Part shown: piece by piece, positions 45,162 through 56,907 of the stretch
Position numbering within the stretch: the stretch's first letter is position 1
How the letters are laid out: every line of letters begins with the position of its first letter
NCBI RefSeq assembly: GCF_039555335.1
Contig: NC_092637.1
Location: 39,520,526 to 39,584,525, forward strand
Direction of reading: 5' to 3'
Source: Amphiura filiformis
Taxonomy: Eukaryota; Echinodermata; Ophiuroidea; Amphilepidida; Amphiuridae
Length of the DNA stretch: 64,000 nucleotides
Notes under the pieces: generated by a model
Told to the model about the DNA's origin: nothing
Database searches by the model: none
What the model saw: the letters and a program-made list of their open reading frames with translations, nothing else
Translations under genes and position numbers: made by a program

Positions 45162-45654
45162 CACCCACATCCTTATCAGCAAGTATATAGCATGAAGAGT
45201 TTGGTTCCAAAAAAGGCGATAACTCCAAAGGCTGCTGTGTAAAATTCATTTACAGATATTCCTAAGAGCAGCAAGTAACCTTGCCAATTTGATAACATTT
45301 GCATTGGACCACTAGAAAATTAAAAACAACATTTTGGTTATCTTTAAAAAATAACTGCAAATCTCTTTAACCTCCCACGTGCGAAGAAGAAAATAATAAA
45401 TATGAACTAATGAAGAAAATTAGTTTTTTGTTCCAAAAGGACCTAAATCCAATGGCAGCCATTTTAAAACTTTGCATTGGAGAATTTCTAGGTGACAAAA
45501 TGATGTTGAAAATAGTTAGAAAAATAAGCTAGAGTTACAAACATATCCATTCCAATCGTATAAATGTCCGGCATTTAAATGTGGGTAACCTGATTGACAA
45601 CCTCATCCCCTCACTTTACCCCATCAAAATGCTGATTTTGGTATCAGGTGAAAG

Positions 45655-45870
45655 CTCATATTTTTCTCATTAACATATGCTGAAATTAGGCGTTCCAAAT
45701 TGGTAGGCCTATATTTCCGGAGAAATCATCAAAAAACTGTCGAATTAGTCTCAAATGTGGTAGGCCTATACCATATTTTAAACTAATTCAACAGTTTTTT
45801 AATCATATCTTCTGAAATACACCGATTTGGAACTCCTAATTTCAATATGTTAATGAGAAAAATAGGATCT
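45655..45870. mobile_element. Hairpin repeat with TTTTTCTCATTAACATATG arms
   Basis: Arms of about 85 bp at 45655-45740 and 45788-45870 are inverted copies around GAATTAGT. The left arm has an extra AGGCCT-type insertion (about 45706-45713) absent from the right arm. Confidence 0.7.
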
Positions 45871-46489
45871 CACATTTAATATCAATTTATTACATGATCA
45901 TCAGATCATGATGATTATCATTAATAAAAACACTGTAGACTACCAAAATCATGCTGTATAAAATGTTAGTAATTCAATAAGGAATTAGTCACATTTACAA
46001 GGAACATTTACATGTTCTTTATGCATGAATGTTTGAAAGGGACGACATTTTATGTTATAGGTCAGTTTTAAAGAATTTGATTTTCCAAATAGGCCTATAT
46101 CAGGTCACCTTCCTTTAAACTTAAAAATGTTAAAATACCAGAAAATGTGTCATCAACATTTATTGACAAATTAAGTGAAGAAATATGATTAATTTTGTGA
46201 ATTTTAGAGACAAAGAAAACTGGGTTGGCCATGTGTGAAATTAAACGGCCACCCATATTGATGCATCTTCCAATTCATATGATGGGGGTGGGGGCGCTAA
46301 TCACGGCCTGTTTTTACCATTTTTCAGGCTCTTTGGCCCGCAATAATATTTGACTTTCCTAGCTCATATCCTTTGGTGTTATGTAGAAATAACACAATAT
46401 TTAGATTTGTCAAGATCAGTGAATGTCAGTCAAGATTAATAATTAATTCATTAACTCATTTATTTATCCCTATTCCTAAATTTATGTAT
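45871..46489. other. Intergenic DNA, nothing recognised
   Basis: AT-rich sequence with a short palindrome (ATGATCATCAGATCATGATG) at about 45893. No ORF with a known domain. Confidence 0.4.
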
Positions 46490-46590
46490 TTATTTATATT
46501 TTGATTTATTTATTCCTAATTATTCCTGTAATTCTGTGATTTATTCCTAAAGTTATTTATTTATTTACTTATTTTTATTTTTTTAAATAT

Positions 46591-46657
<67 letters not shown>

Positions 46658-46662
46658 CAGAT
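46490..46662 (+). repeat. TTTA microsatellite
   Basis: (TTTA)n, clean from about 46580 to 46660 and degenerate before. Confidence 0.95.
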
Positions 46663-46729
46663 GTTTCCCCCCTGGACATAAACTGCACAAACTCTTAAAC
46701 AGAAATACTGTCAAACTGAGTTATTGTTG

Positions 46730-47241
46730 CATGACCAATGTAAAACAAATCATAACTTCACACAACAGATCAATTTTGCGCAAAGCAGAACCCAAGGAAC
46801 CAGATGGAAAAACTTGCAACTGTAGAGTGAAACTTGACTGTCCCTCCAAGGCAATTGTTTAGCTTCCAGTATAATTTACCAGGCGACGGTAACTCGACTT
46901 GACAATTCACATCATGAAACATATATTGGACTAACCGCTAACTCGTTCAAAACACGCTTTAGTTGCCATAAGAGTGACTTTAATAACAGTGACAAAAGGC
47001 ATTCAACAACATTAAGCGAGTACATTTGGAAATTAAAGGATAAGAAAATACCTTATTCAACTGAATGGAAATTAATCAGTCGGGCTAAGGCCTATTCAAC
47101 TACCAACAAACTATGCAGACTTTGTCTAGAGGAAAAATACTGCATCATATTTAAACCCCATCTCTCTTCACTGAACAAAAGGAATGAGCTAATAAACACT
47201 TGTAGACACAGGAAGAAGCATCTCTTGATCAACTACAACTG
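46730..47241 (+). pseudogene. Second Penelope-like GIY-YIG endonuclease relic
   Basis: In shifting frames it reads a Cys motif CNCRVKLDCP, then YIGLTANSFKTRFSCHK, then KLKDKKIPYSTEWKLISRAK, CRLCLEEKYCI and LNKRNELINTCRHRKKHLL. This is the typical C-terminal region of a different Penelope-like clade that has a CxC zinc-finger-like motif before GIY-YIG. Stops and frameshifts near 46860-46910 show it is dead. The 5' end abuts the TTTA microsatellite. Confidence 0.75.
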
Positions 47242-47539
47242 ATCAATATATCAAGTATTGACTGTCTTCATGAACTTGAATTGCTTATATTATGTTATGT
47301 AACCATTTTTTGACTGTAAATGTATGCCAATTAAACTGTCTAAAGATCTAGCACTAGCTCCGCGCGTTTTACGCTCGGTGATCGCGCTTCGCGCTCGCCG
47401 TCGCCACTTCGCGGCGTGAGCATTCCGCGCTAGAAATAGAAATCAGTTTCCAGTGATAAGCATATTCTGACGAGTGTAGGTCGGCTTCGGCTGGCTTGCA
47501 TGAAACAATATTGTAAATAATGCTTTAATAAATCACCAA

Positions 47540-47612
47540 GTCTATTTTAAATGTATTTATTTATTTATTTATTTATTGTTTGTTTGTTTGTTTGTTTGTT
47601 TGTTTGTTTGTT
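47540..47612 (+). repeat. TTTA/TTTG microsatellite
   Basis: (TTTA)n followed by (TTTG)n at the left edge of the composite repeat region. Phe/Val/Cys-rich ORFs here and in its copies are artefacts. Confidence 0.95.
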
Positions 47613-47637
47613 TTGTTGTTGTTTTTTATCTACCCAA

Positions 47638-47804
47638 GATACCATTTACGGTGTGATTTGCAAATCACCCGTTGCGACATGCATCATCTTCTGTGAACAC
47701 GCGCGAGCCTGTGCTTACGGCATGCATCATTTACGATCTGCATCATTTTCTCGGAACGCGCCCGCAAACGGCTATCTTCTGAAGATAGCATTGCAGGCCT
47801 AATA
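47638..47804 (+). repeat. Short block, copy 1
   Basis: From ACCATTTACGGTGTGATTTG through GCATGCATCATTTACGATCT to GATAGCATTGCAGGCCTAAT. Other copies: 48055-48222, 51089-51262, 51515-51695 and partial 54045-54140. Confidence 0.9.
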
Positions 47805-48054
47805 AATAAATAGCATTTAGAATCTCATCCCGATTCATTGCATCTTTCTACTCTAGAAGTAATGTTTTACATTATTTTCTCTAAATTTTTACTTCATTAT
47901 GTAGCGGCGAATTTTTACCTCTTTTTTTTTTTTTTTTTCTTATAGCTTGGCATATAGGCCGAATGCCGAGAAAGATCATTTGGTATATTTTTTTTATATT
48001 TCATGTTTGTTTGTCTGTCTGTCTGTTTTTTTGGGTTTTTTTTATCTACCCAAG

Positions 48055-48222
48055 ATACCATTTACGGTGCGATTTGCAAATCACCCGTTGCGACATGCAT
48101 CATCTTCTGTGAACACGCGCGAGCCTGTGCTTACGGCATGCATCATTTACGATCTGCATCATTTTCTCGGAACGCGCCCGCAAACGGCTATCTTCTGAAG
48201 ATAGCATTGCAGGCCTAATAAA
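48055..48222 (+). repeat. Short block, copy 2
   Basis: Near identical to copy 1 (one base change, GTGTGA to GTGCGA, at the start). Confidence 0.9.
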
Positions 48223-48691
48223 TAAATGTTTTACATTATTTTCTCTAAATTTTTACTTCATCATGTAGCGGCGAGTTTTTCTTTCTAATACATCAGTCCC
48301 GATCAGAAAGTTTAAAGCGATATTACAGACTCATCACTTTCCGCATCTGCCTGTTTCTCTATTTTTTACCTCCTCCCCCTTTTTTTTTTTTTTAAATAGC
48401 GCGGCATATAGGCCGAATGCCGATTTTTGTTATTCGCGCAGAGTAACCGTGCGCGTTTTAGGATTTTTTCGCTATATCTACTGATATAGGCCTAGCATTT
48501 AGAATCTCATATAGTCCCAAATTAACGCATATAGTCCCAAATTAAACCAAAACAAAATGTCGCAACATTTGCAATTTTAATTTGATTCTCAGTAGATCAT
48601 CACCAGTAGGCCTAATTCGATTCGAAAACATATATCTCGCGCAGGGGACAATGAAAACATAGGCCTGCATTTTATTTCGGCTATATAGCCT

Positions 48692-49384
48692 CCCAGCAAA
48701 CACAAAACGTTTTCGACATCATTCGCAAAAGGTTATAAAAGGTTGTCAGAAAACGTTTAAATGTCGGGTTATATAAAGGGTATATTAAGAGTATTAAACG
48801 TTTTCATAACCTTAAAAAACATTTTTTTGATAATCTACTGCTCAGCAAACAAAATGTTTTACAGAAAACGTTTAAATGTCGGGTAATATAAAGGGTATAA
48901 AAACGTTTTAATAACATTCCAAAAACATTCTTGAAAACTTGATACAAAACATTATAAACAGAATGTTATTTTGGGGTTGAAAAAATATTTTGCGAAAAAT
49001 GTTTGCCCAAAATATTTTCAATAACGTTTTAAAAACGTTTTCATGACCTTTATATAACCCGACATTTAAATGTTATTAAAAGGTTTTGAAAAAACCATTT
49101 TAAGAACATTTCTGTGTTTACTTGGTTCAAATATTTTAACATAATGTTATTTAAGTATTGACACAATATTTGGCAAAAATGTTTGCAAAAATAGTTTACA
49201 ATAACATTTTTTGAAAACATTTAAAAATATTGTTGTAGTGTGTTTTCATACAAAACGTTTTAAAATGTTATCATGACCTTTATATAACCCGACATTTTAA
49301 TGTTATTAAAACGTTTTTACCTAAACCAAAAGCCAAAATATAACTTATTTAAAACGTTTTTAAAACGTTTTTGTGTTTGCTGGG
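48692..49384. mobile_element. MITE/foldback with CCCAGCAAACACAAAACG ends (copy 2)
   Basis: 693 bp, the reverse-orientation relative of 6234-6916, with the same inner blocks (ATGTCGGGTTATATAAAGG). The paralogous locus at about 52215-52250 lacks it (AGCC...TAGAAGAAAAAA), showing a true insertion. Confidence 0.85.
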
Positions 49385-50243
49385 TAGAAGAAAAAACCAC
49401 ATGCAATTAAAATTATAAAGCAAAACAAAATGTAGCAACATTTGACATTTTAATTTGATCTTCAGAAGATAGCAAGCAGTAACATGATTCTCTAAAATAT
49501 CGCTTTTGGGTTCATATACCACTAAATCCGCCTGCGAAGCGGTTTCCGGTAAAAGTTTATCACGCCTATAGGCCTAGTCCCAAACTTTGCATAAAAATTC
49601 TAGAAAATCGGTACAATATTAACAATTTTAGTGTTGAAAATCGTGTTTTACTATAGAACTTGTGAATGTGATCTCTACAAATTTGTAAAGAAAATGCGAA
49701 AATTTGAGTGATATTTACGATTATATGCGCATGAACAAACGAGGTCAGAAAGCGGTTAGCCGTCGGATGTAAACACAGGAAAATGTGACCTTTTTATATA
49801 GCACTAATTTTCATAGCACTAATTTTCTGAAAAATTAGTCGTACCTAAAATGTGTAGTCATTTTCAGAAATGTTATGCAGAATTTTGTTCTAGTTAAGAT
49901 GATATCAAATATATATTTCAAAGTTGGACGTAACTCGTCTTATGGCCAAAACGCGTGACCCCTATTTAGCACGTAAAGTCTCTGGAAAGCTTTTCTGTGG
50001 TATGTACCCTTTATCTCGTTCAGCAAACAAAAACGACAACCAACGGGCATTTAAATTTGAGCTATCTGCAGTTGATAGCAAAATCACACTTATCCGACAA
50101 ACACCAAAATGACATAAAACAGATAGAGAAATGTAAAAGCTTTATTTCAAAGTTTGTTTCAGTGTCATACAGTATTCGGTTCTTGAGATATTTCAATTTT
50201 AATATTACCCTTGTAAATCAATGCAGGAGCTCTATAGACACCG
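49385..50243 (+). repeat. Long block of the composite repeat, copy 1
   Basis: Starts GAAGAAAAAACCACATGCAA, ends at AGGAGCTCTATAGACACCGG. Aligns with 52246-53092 and 54706-55312. The short ORFs in it differ by frameshift between copies, which argues against coding. Confidence 0.9.
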
Positions 50244-51088
50244 GCACCAGAATCGAGCAAATTACGGCATGTCTCGCCGCCACATTTTCTTTTAGTATAA
50301 AAATCGGCACTAGGCCGAATGCAAAGCTATAAAGAAATATTAAAATGACGAAGCTGACCAAAATTGCTATCTTCAAAAGAAAGCAAGCAAAAAAATAAAA
50401 ATAATAATATTTAAAAAAACATTAAAAAAACATTGCCTAGCACGCGTTGTAGATGATGATTCAGTACGGCGCGAAACGGTAAAACTGCATTGAACGGGGT
50501 TACGCGCTCAGAGAAAAATCGGCATGCCGACTGCCGAGCTATAAAGAAATGTAAAAATAGCGAAGCTGACCAAAATTTTAAACGGCACTTATAAAGCAGA
50601 GATTATCATCTGCCTGTTTCTCTATTTTTACCTCTTTTTTTCTCCTTTTTTTTATATATCGTTGCATATAGGCCGAATGCCGATTTTTAATTCGGGCAGA
50701 GTAACCGCGCGAGTTTTAGGAATTTTTCGCTATATCTACTGAAGATAGCATTTAGAATCTCATCACGATTCATTGCATCTTTCTACTCTAGAAGTAATGT
50801 TTTACATTATTTTCTCTAAATTTTTACTTCATCATGTAGCAGCGAATTTTTTCTTTGTAATACATTAGTTCCGATCTGAAAGTTTAAAGCGATATTACAG
50901 ACTCATCACTTTCCGCATCTGACTGTTTCTCTATTTTTGCCTCTTTTTTGCCCCCTTTTTTCTTATAGTTTGGCATATAGGCCGAATGCCGAGAAAGATC
51001 ATTTGGTATATTTTTTTTTATATTTCATGTTTGTTTTTTTGTTTGTTGTCTGTTTGTTTGTTTGTTTGTTTGTTTTTATCTACGCAAG

Positions 51089-51262
51089 ATACCATTTACG
51101 GTGCGATTTGCAAATCACCCGTTGCGACATGCATCTTTGCATCTTCTGTGAACACGCGCGAGCCTGTGCTTACGGCATGCATCATTTACGATCTGCATCA
51201 TTTTCTCGGAACGCGCCCGTAAAAGGCTATCTTCTGAAGATAGCATTGCAGGCCTAATAAAT
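51089..51262 (+). repeat. Short block, copy 3
   Basis: Like copy 1 with an inserted TTTGCATC at about 51133. Confidence 0.9.
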
Positions 51263-51514
51263 AGCATTTAGAATCTCATCCCGATTCATTGCATCTTTCT
51301 ACTCTAGAAGCAATGTTTTACATTATTTTCTCTAAATTTTTACTTCATTATGTAGGCCTAGCGGCGAATTTTTACCTCTTTTTTTGCCCCCTTTTTTCTT
51401 ATAGCTTGGCATATAGGCCGAATGCCGAGAAAGATCATTTGGTGTATTTTTTATATTTCATGTTTGTTTGTCTGTCTGTTTGATTGTTTTTTTTGTTTTT
51501 TTATCTACCCAAGA

Positions 51515-51695
51515 TACCATTTACGGTGCGATTTGCAAATCACCCGTTGCGACATGCATCATCTTCTGTGAACACGCGCGAGCCTGTGCAAGCTTAGGCC
51601 TACGGCATGCATCATTTACGATCTGCATCATTTTCTCGGAACGCCCCCGCAAACGGCTATCTTCTGAAGATAGCATTGCAGGCCTAATAAATAAA
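51515..51695 (+). repeat. Short block, copy 4
   Basis: Like copy 1, but with CAAGCTTAGGCCTA where the others have CTTA (GGCCTA gain at 51597-51602). Confidence 0.9.
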
Positions 51696-52245
51696 TAGCA
51701 TTTAGAATCTCATCCCGATTCATTGCATCTTTCTACTCTAGAAGTAGGCCTAATGTTTTACATTATTTTCTCTAAATTTTTACTTCATCATGTAGCGGCG
51801 AGTTTTTTCTTTCTAATACATCAGTCCCGATCAGAAAGTTTAAAGCGATAATTACAGACTCATCACTTTCCGCATCTGCCTGTTTCTCTATTTTACCTCC
51901 CCCTTTTTTTTTTTTTTTAATAGCGCGGCATATAGGCCGAATGCCGATTTTTGTTATTCGCGCAGAGTAACCGTGCGCGTTTTAGGATTTTTTCGCTATA
52001 TCTACTGATATAGGCCTAGCATTTAGAATCTCATATAGGCCTAGTCCCAAATATATAGGCCTAGTCCCAAATTAAACCAAAACAAAATATCGCAACATTT
52101 GCAATTTTAATTTGATTCTCAGTAGATCATCACCAGTAGGCCTAATTCGATTCGAAAACATATATCTCGCGCAGGGGACAATGAAAACATAGGCCTGCAT
52201 TTTATTTCAGCTATAGGCCTATAGCCTACTAGTATTCAGTAGGTA

Positions 52246-53092
52246 GAAGAAAAAACCACATGCAATTAAAATTATAAAGCAAAACAAAATGTAGCAACAT
52301 TTGACATTTTAATTTGATCTTCAGAAGATAGCAGTTACATGATTCTATAAAATATCGCTTTTGGGTTCATATAGGCCCTACCACTAAATCCGCCTGCGAA
52401 GCGGTTTCCGGTAAAAGTTTATCACGCCTATAGTCCCAAACTCGGCATAAAAATTCTAGAAAATCGGTACAATATTAACAATTTTAGTGTTGAAAATCGT
52501 GTTTTACTATAGAACTTGTGAATGTGATCTCTACAAATTTGTAAAGAAAATGCGAAAATTTGAGTGATATTTACGATTATATGCGCATGAACAAACGAGG
52601 TCAGAAAGCGGTTAGCCATCGGATGTAAACACAGGAAAATGTGACCTTTTAATATAGGCTAGCACTAATTTTCTGAAAAATTAGTCGTACCTAAAATGTG
52701 TAGTCATTTTCAGAAATGTTATGCAGAATTTTGTTCTAGTTAAGATGATATCAAATATATATTTCAAAGTTGGACGTAACTCGTCTTATGGCCAAAACGC
52801 GTGACCCCTATTTAGCACGTAAAGTCTCTGGAAAGCTTTTCTGTGGTATCACCCTTTATCTCGTTCAGCAGACAAAAACGACAACCAACGGGCATTTAAA
52901 TTTGAGCTATCTGCAGTTGATAGCAAAATCACACTTATCCGACAAACACCAAAATGACATAAAACAGATAGAGAAATGTAAAAGCTTTATTTCAAAGTTT
53001 GTTTCAGTGTCATACAGTATTCGGTTCTTGAGATATTTCAATTTTAATTACCCATGTAAATCAATGCAGGAGCTCTATAGACACTAGACTGG
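52246..53092 (+). repeat. Long block of the composite repeat, copy 2
   Basis: Near identical to 49385-50243. It carries GGCCCTA (52374-52380) that copy 1 lacks, and is followed by about 240 bp of unique DNA (53093-53370) before the blocks resume. Confidence 0.9.
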
Positions 53093-54705
53093 CCCCCAGT
53101 CTCGGTTCGGTTCCATCTCTGGATAATGTAACAATAAATAATTACGTAATGCCCTATGAAAAAAATGCCAACTCCCCCCCTTATTTTCTTCAATGCCAAA
53201 ACCCATTCCTCTTCATCCACAAATCGACGCCACTAAATTACACCCACCACAGTCAACCATGCAGCAATATAGAAATATACTCGTATTATAAGTGAACGCG
53301 AAAGTCCATTGAGCGCTGATTCCATGCTATGTAATCTACATTACCAGTCGTTCTCCACGGACCCGAGGGAGGGTCTATAGACACCGGCACCAGATGTCTC
53401 GCCGCCACATTTTCTTTTAGTATAAAAATCGGCACCAGGCCGAATGCAAAGCTATAAAGAAATATTAAAATGACGAAGCTGACCAAAATTGCTATCTTCA
53501 GAAGAAAGCAAGCAAAAAAAAAAAAAAATAATAATATTAAAATCAAAAAAAAAAAAAAACATTGCCTAGCACGCGTTGTAGATGATGATTCAGTACGGCG
53601 CGAAACGGTAAAACTGCATTGAACGGGGTTACGCGCTCAGAGAAAAATCGGCATGTCGACTGCCGAGCTATAAAGAAATGTAAAATTAACGAAGCTGACC
53701 AAAATTTTAAACGGCACTTAGGGCCTATAAAGCAGAGATTATCATCTGCCTGTTTCTCTATTTTTACCTCTTTTTTTCTCCCTTTTTTTTTAAATAGCGC
53801 GGCATATAGGCCGAATGCCGATTTTTAAATTCGGGCAGAGTAACCGTGCGAGTTTTAGGATTTTTTCGCTATAGGGCCTATCTACTGAAGATAGCATTTA
53901 GAATCTCATCCCGATTCATTGCATCTTTCTACTCTAGAATGTTTTACATTATTTTCTCTAAATTTTTACTTCATCATGTAGCGGCGAATTTTTTCTTTCT
54001 AATACATGTCATTAGTTCCGATCTGAAAGTTTAAAGCGATATTAGGCCTACGGCATGCATCATTTACGATCTGCATCATTTTCTCGGAACGCCCCCGCAA
54101 ACGGCTATCTTCTGAAGATAGCATTGCAGGCCTAATAAATAGATAGCATTTAGAATCTCATCCCGATTCATTGCATCTTTCTACTCTAGAAGTAATGTTT
54201 TACATTATTTTCTCTAAATTTTTACTTCAGCGGCGAGTTTTTTCTTTCTAATACATCAGTCCCGATCAGAAAGTTTAAAGCGATAATTACAGACTCATCA
54301 CTTTCCGCATCTGCCTGTTTCTCTATTTTTACCTCCCCCCTTAAAAAAAAAAATTTTAAATAGCGCGGCATATAGGCCGAATGCCGATTTTTGTTATTCG
54401 CGCAGAGTAACCGTGCGCGTTTTAGGATTTTTTTCGCTATATCTACTGATAGGCCTAGCATTTAGAATCTCATATAGTCCCAAATTAACGCATAGGCTAT
54501 AGGCCTAGTCCCAAATTAAACCAAAACAAAATGTCGCAACATTTGCAATTTTAATTTGATTCTCAGTAGATCATCACCAGTAGGCCTAATTCGATTCGAA
54601 AACATAGGCCCTATATCTCGCGCAGGGGACAATGAAAATATAGGCCTGCATTTTATTTCAGCTATAGGCCTATTATAGCCTACTAGTATTCAGTAGGTAG
54701 GCCTA

Positions 54706-55312
54706 GAAGAAAAAACCACATGCAATTAAAATTATAAAGCAAAACAAAATGTAGCAACATTTGACATTTTAATTTGATCTTCAGAAGATAGCAGTTACAT
54801 GATTCTATAAAATATCGCTTTTGGGTTCATATAGGCCTATAGGCCTACCACTAAATCCGCCTGCGAATTTCAAAAAAATCAAAATTATTTGATATCAGAA
54901 GGACATTCTTCGTATTCAGAATGCAATTCGATATGTCTGATGTGCTCTAATGTCCCAAAATAAATACTGTCCAAACGTTCATCAAAGTTGGACGTAACTC
55001 GTCTTATGGCCAAAACGCGTGACCCCCTATTTAGCACGTAAAGTCTCTGGAAAGCTTTTCTGTGGTATGTACAAAATAGACTCGTTCAGCAGACAAAAAC
55101 GACAACCAACGGGCATTTAAATTTGAGCTATCCCGGGTGAGCTATCTGCAGTTGATCACACTCCGACAAACACCAAAATGACATAAAACAGATAGAGAAA
55201 TGTAAAAGCTTTATTTCAAAGTTTGTTTCAGTGTCATACAGTATTCGGTTCTTGAGATATTTCGATTTTAATATTACCAATGTAAAAGTCAATGCAGGAG
55301 CTCTATAGACAC
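54706..55312 (+). repeat. Long block of the composite repeat, copy 3 (recombined)
   Basis: Starts as the other two, but the middle is replaced by a piece of the dispersed foldback family (54866-54985), after which the copy resumes at CAAAGTTGGACGTAACTCG. It carries GGCCTATAGGCCTA at 54834-54847. Confidence 0.85.
54866..54985. mobile_element. Fragment of the dispersed foldback family
   Basis: Contains TTTGATATCAGAAGGACATTC and AATAAATACTGTCCAAACGT, as in the right arm of 23218-23850. It replaces, rather than simply interrupts, the middle of the composite block. Confidence 0.75.
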
Positions 55313-55633
55313 CGGCACCAGAAACGAGCAAATTACGGCATGTCTCGCCACATTTTCTTTTAGTAGGCCTATAAAAATCGGCACTAGGCCGAATGCAAAG
55401 CTATAAAGAAATGTTAAAATGACGAAGCTGACCAAAATTGCTATCTTCAGAAGAAAGCAAGCAAAAAAAAAAAAAAAAAAAATAATAATAATAATATTTA
55501 AAAAAACCAAAAAAAAAAACATTGTCTAGCACGCGTTGTAGATGATGATTCAGTACGGCGCGAAATGGCAAAACTGCATTGAACGGGGTTGCGCGCTCAG
55601 AGAAAAATCGGCATTGGGCCGACTGCAGAGCTA

Positions 55634-56575
55634 TAGTCCAGTCAATCTAAACAAATTAGTGGTGTCACCCACCACAAATTGCAACAGAATTTTTTTCACT
55701 TTTATACATTTTAGAGATGTCCCCTGAACATCATACCAAAAATATACTAAAATATACTTGGTGGAAAGGTAGTTTTTGTCGGGAAAATGTCATACAGGGG
55801 TCAAATTTCAAAATTGCTTTAATCTTTTTAAAAACTATACCAAAGCATTCCTCTAGTCTTAGGGATTCAGAAAAAGTATAGTTTGTCATATCTGTGATGT
55901 ACCATTCTCAATTTATAAGCAAAAAGGTCAAAGGTCAAATTTTGGGCTCCATGTGGGTCAACTTCGAAAAAATGCTCCGATTTCCTTAAAAATGGTCTCA
56001 ATGTGTTCGTCCTTTAAAAACACTCCAAAATAAGAATAGTTTGCCATATCTTGGATGCTTCGTTACCTAGGTAGCAGGGTAAAAGAGGTCATTGACCATT
56101 GAACTCTATTGACCCCGACCTAGTTTTCGATGTTACGCATGTAATTAAACAACCTAAACAGTGCAAATATTATTTAAATGAATTATGTTTGCAAGCCGAA
56201 CAATTTGAGACCATTTTGGTTTAAATCAGACAATTTTTAGTTTTTTGACCTCTGTTGAACCCAACATTTGACCTTTGACCTTTTCGACTATAACTCAAGA
56301 ACCGTACATCACAGGTAGGCCCTATGGCAAACTATATTTTTTCTGAATCCTTATGACTAGAGGAATAATGTGGTATAGTTTTTAAAATGGTTGGAACAAT
56401 TTAAAAATTTGACCCCTGTATGACCTTTTCCCGCCAAAAGCTACCTTTCCACCAAGTATAGGCCTATTTTAGTATACTTTTTGTATGCTGTTCAGGGGAC
56501 ATCTCTGACATTCATAGGAGTGAAAAAAATTCTGTTGCAATTAGTGGTGAGTCAAAACCCACGTTGACTGGACTA
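55634..56575. mobile_element. 942-bp foldback transposon, TSD CTA
   Basis: Perfect 12-bp TIR TAGTCCAGTCAA / TTGACTGGACTA, long imperfect arms (about 300 bp) and flanks CTA at 55631-55633 and 56576-56578. The paralogous empty sites at 50541 and 53668 read GAGCTATAAAG with one CTA. A 3-bp TSD suggests a PIF/Harbinger-like element. No ORF. Confidence 0.85.
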
Positions 56576-56907
56576 CTATAAAGAAATGTAAAAATGACGA
56601 AGCTGACCAAAATTTAAAACGGCACTTATTAAGCAGAGATTATCATATGCCTGTTTCTCTATTTTTACCTCTTTTTTTTCTCCTTTTTTTTTTAAATAAC
56701 GCGGCATAGGCCTATAGGCCGAATGCCGATTTTTAATTCGGGCAGAGTAACGTGCGCGTTTTAGGATTTTTTCGCTATAGGCCTATCTACTGAAGATAGC
56801 ATTTAGAATCTCATCCCGATTCATTGCATCTTTCTACTCTAGAATGTTTTACATTATTTTCTCTAAATTTTTACTTCATCATGTAGCGGCGAATTTTTTC
56901 TTTCTAA

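Noticed and set aside
47551..51698. Phe/Val/Cys-rich ORFs over TTTG tracts
   Set aside because: Microsatellite plus repeated block; copies differ by frameshifts, so no selection for coding.
49924..53087. Paralogous ORFs starting MDVTRLMAKTRDPYLARKVS
   Set aside because: The frame is disrupted differently in the two copies (different C-termini after a 1-bp change) and a third copy is further broken; looks like repeat DNA.
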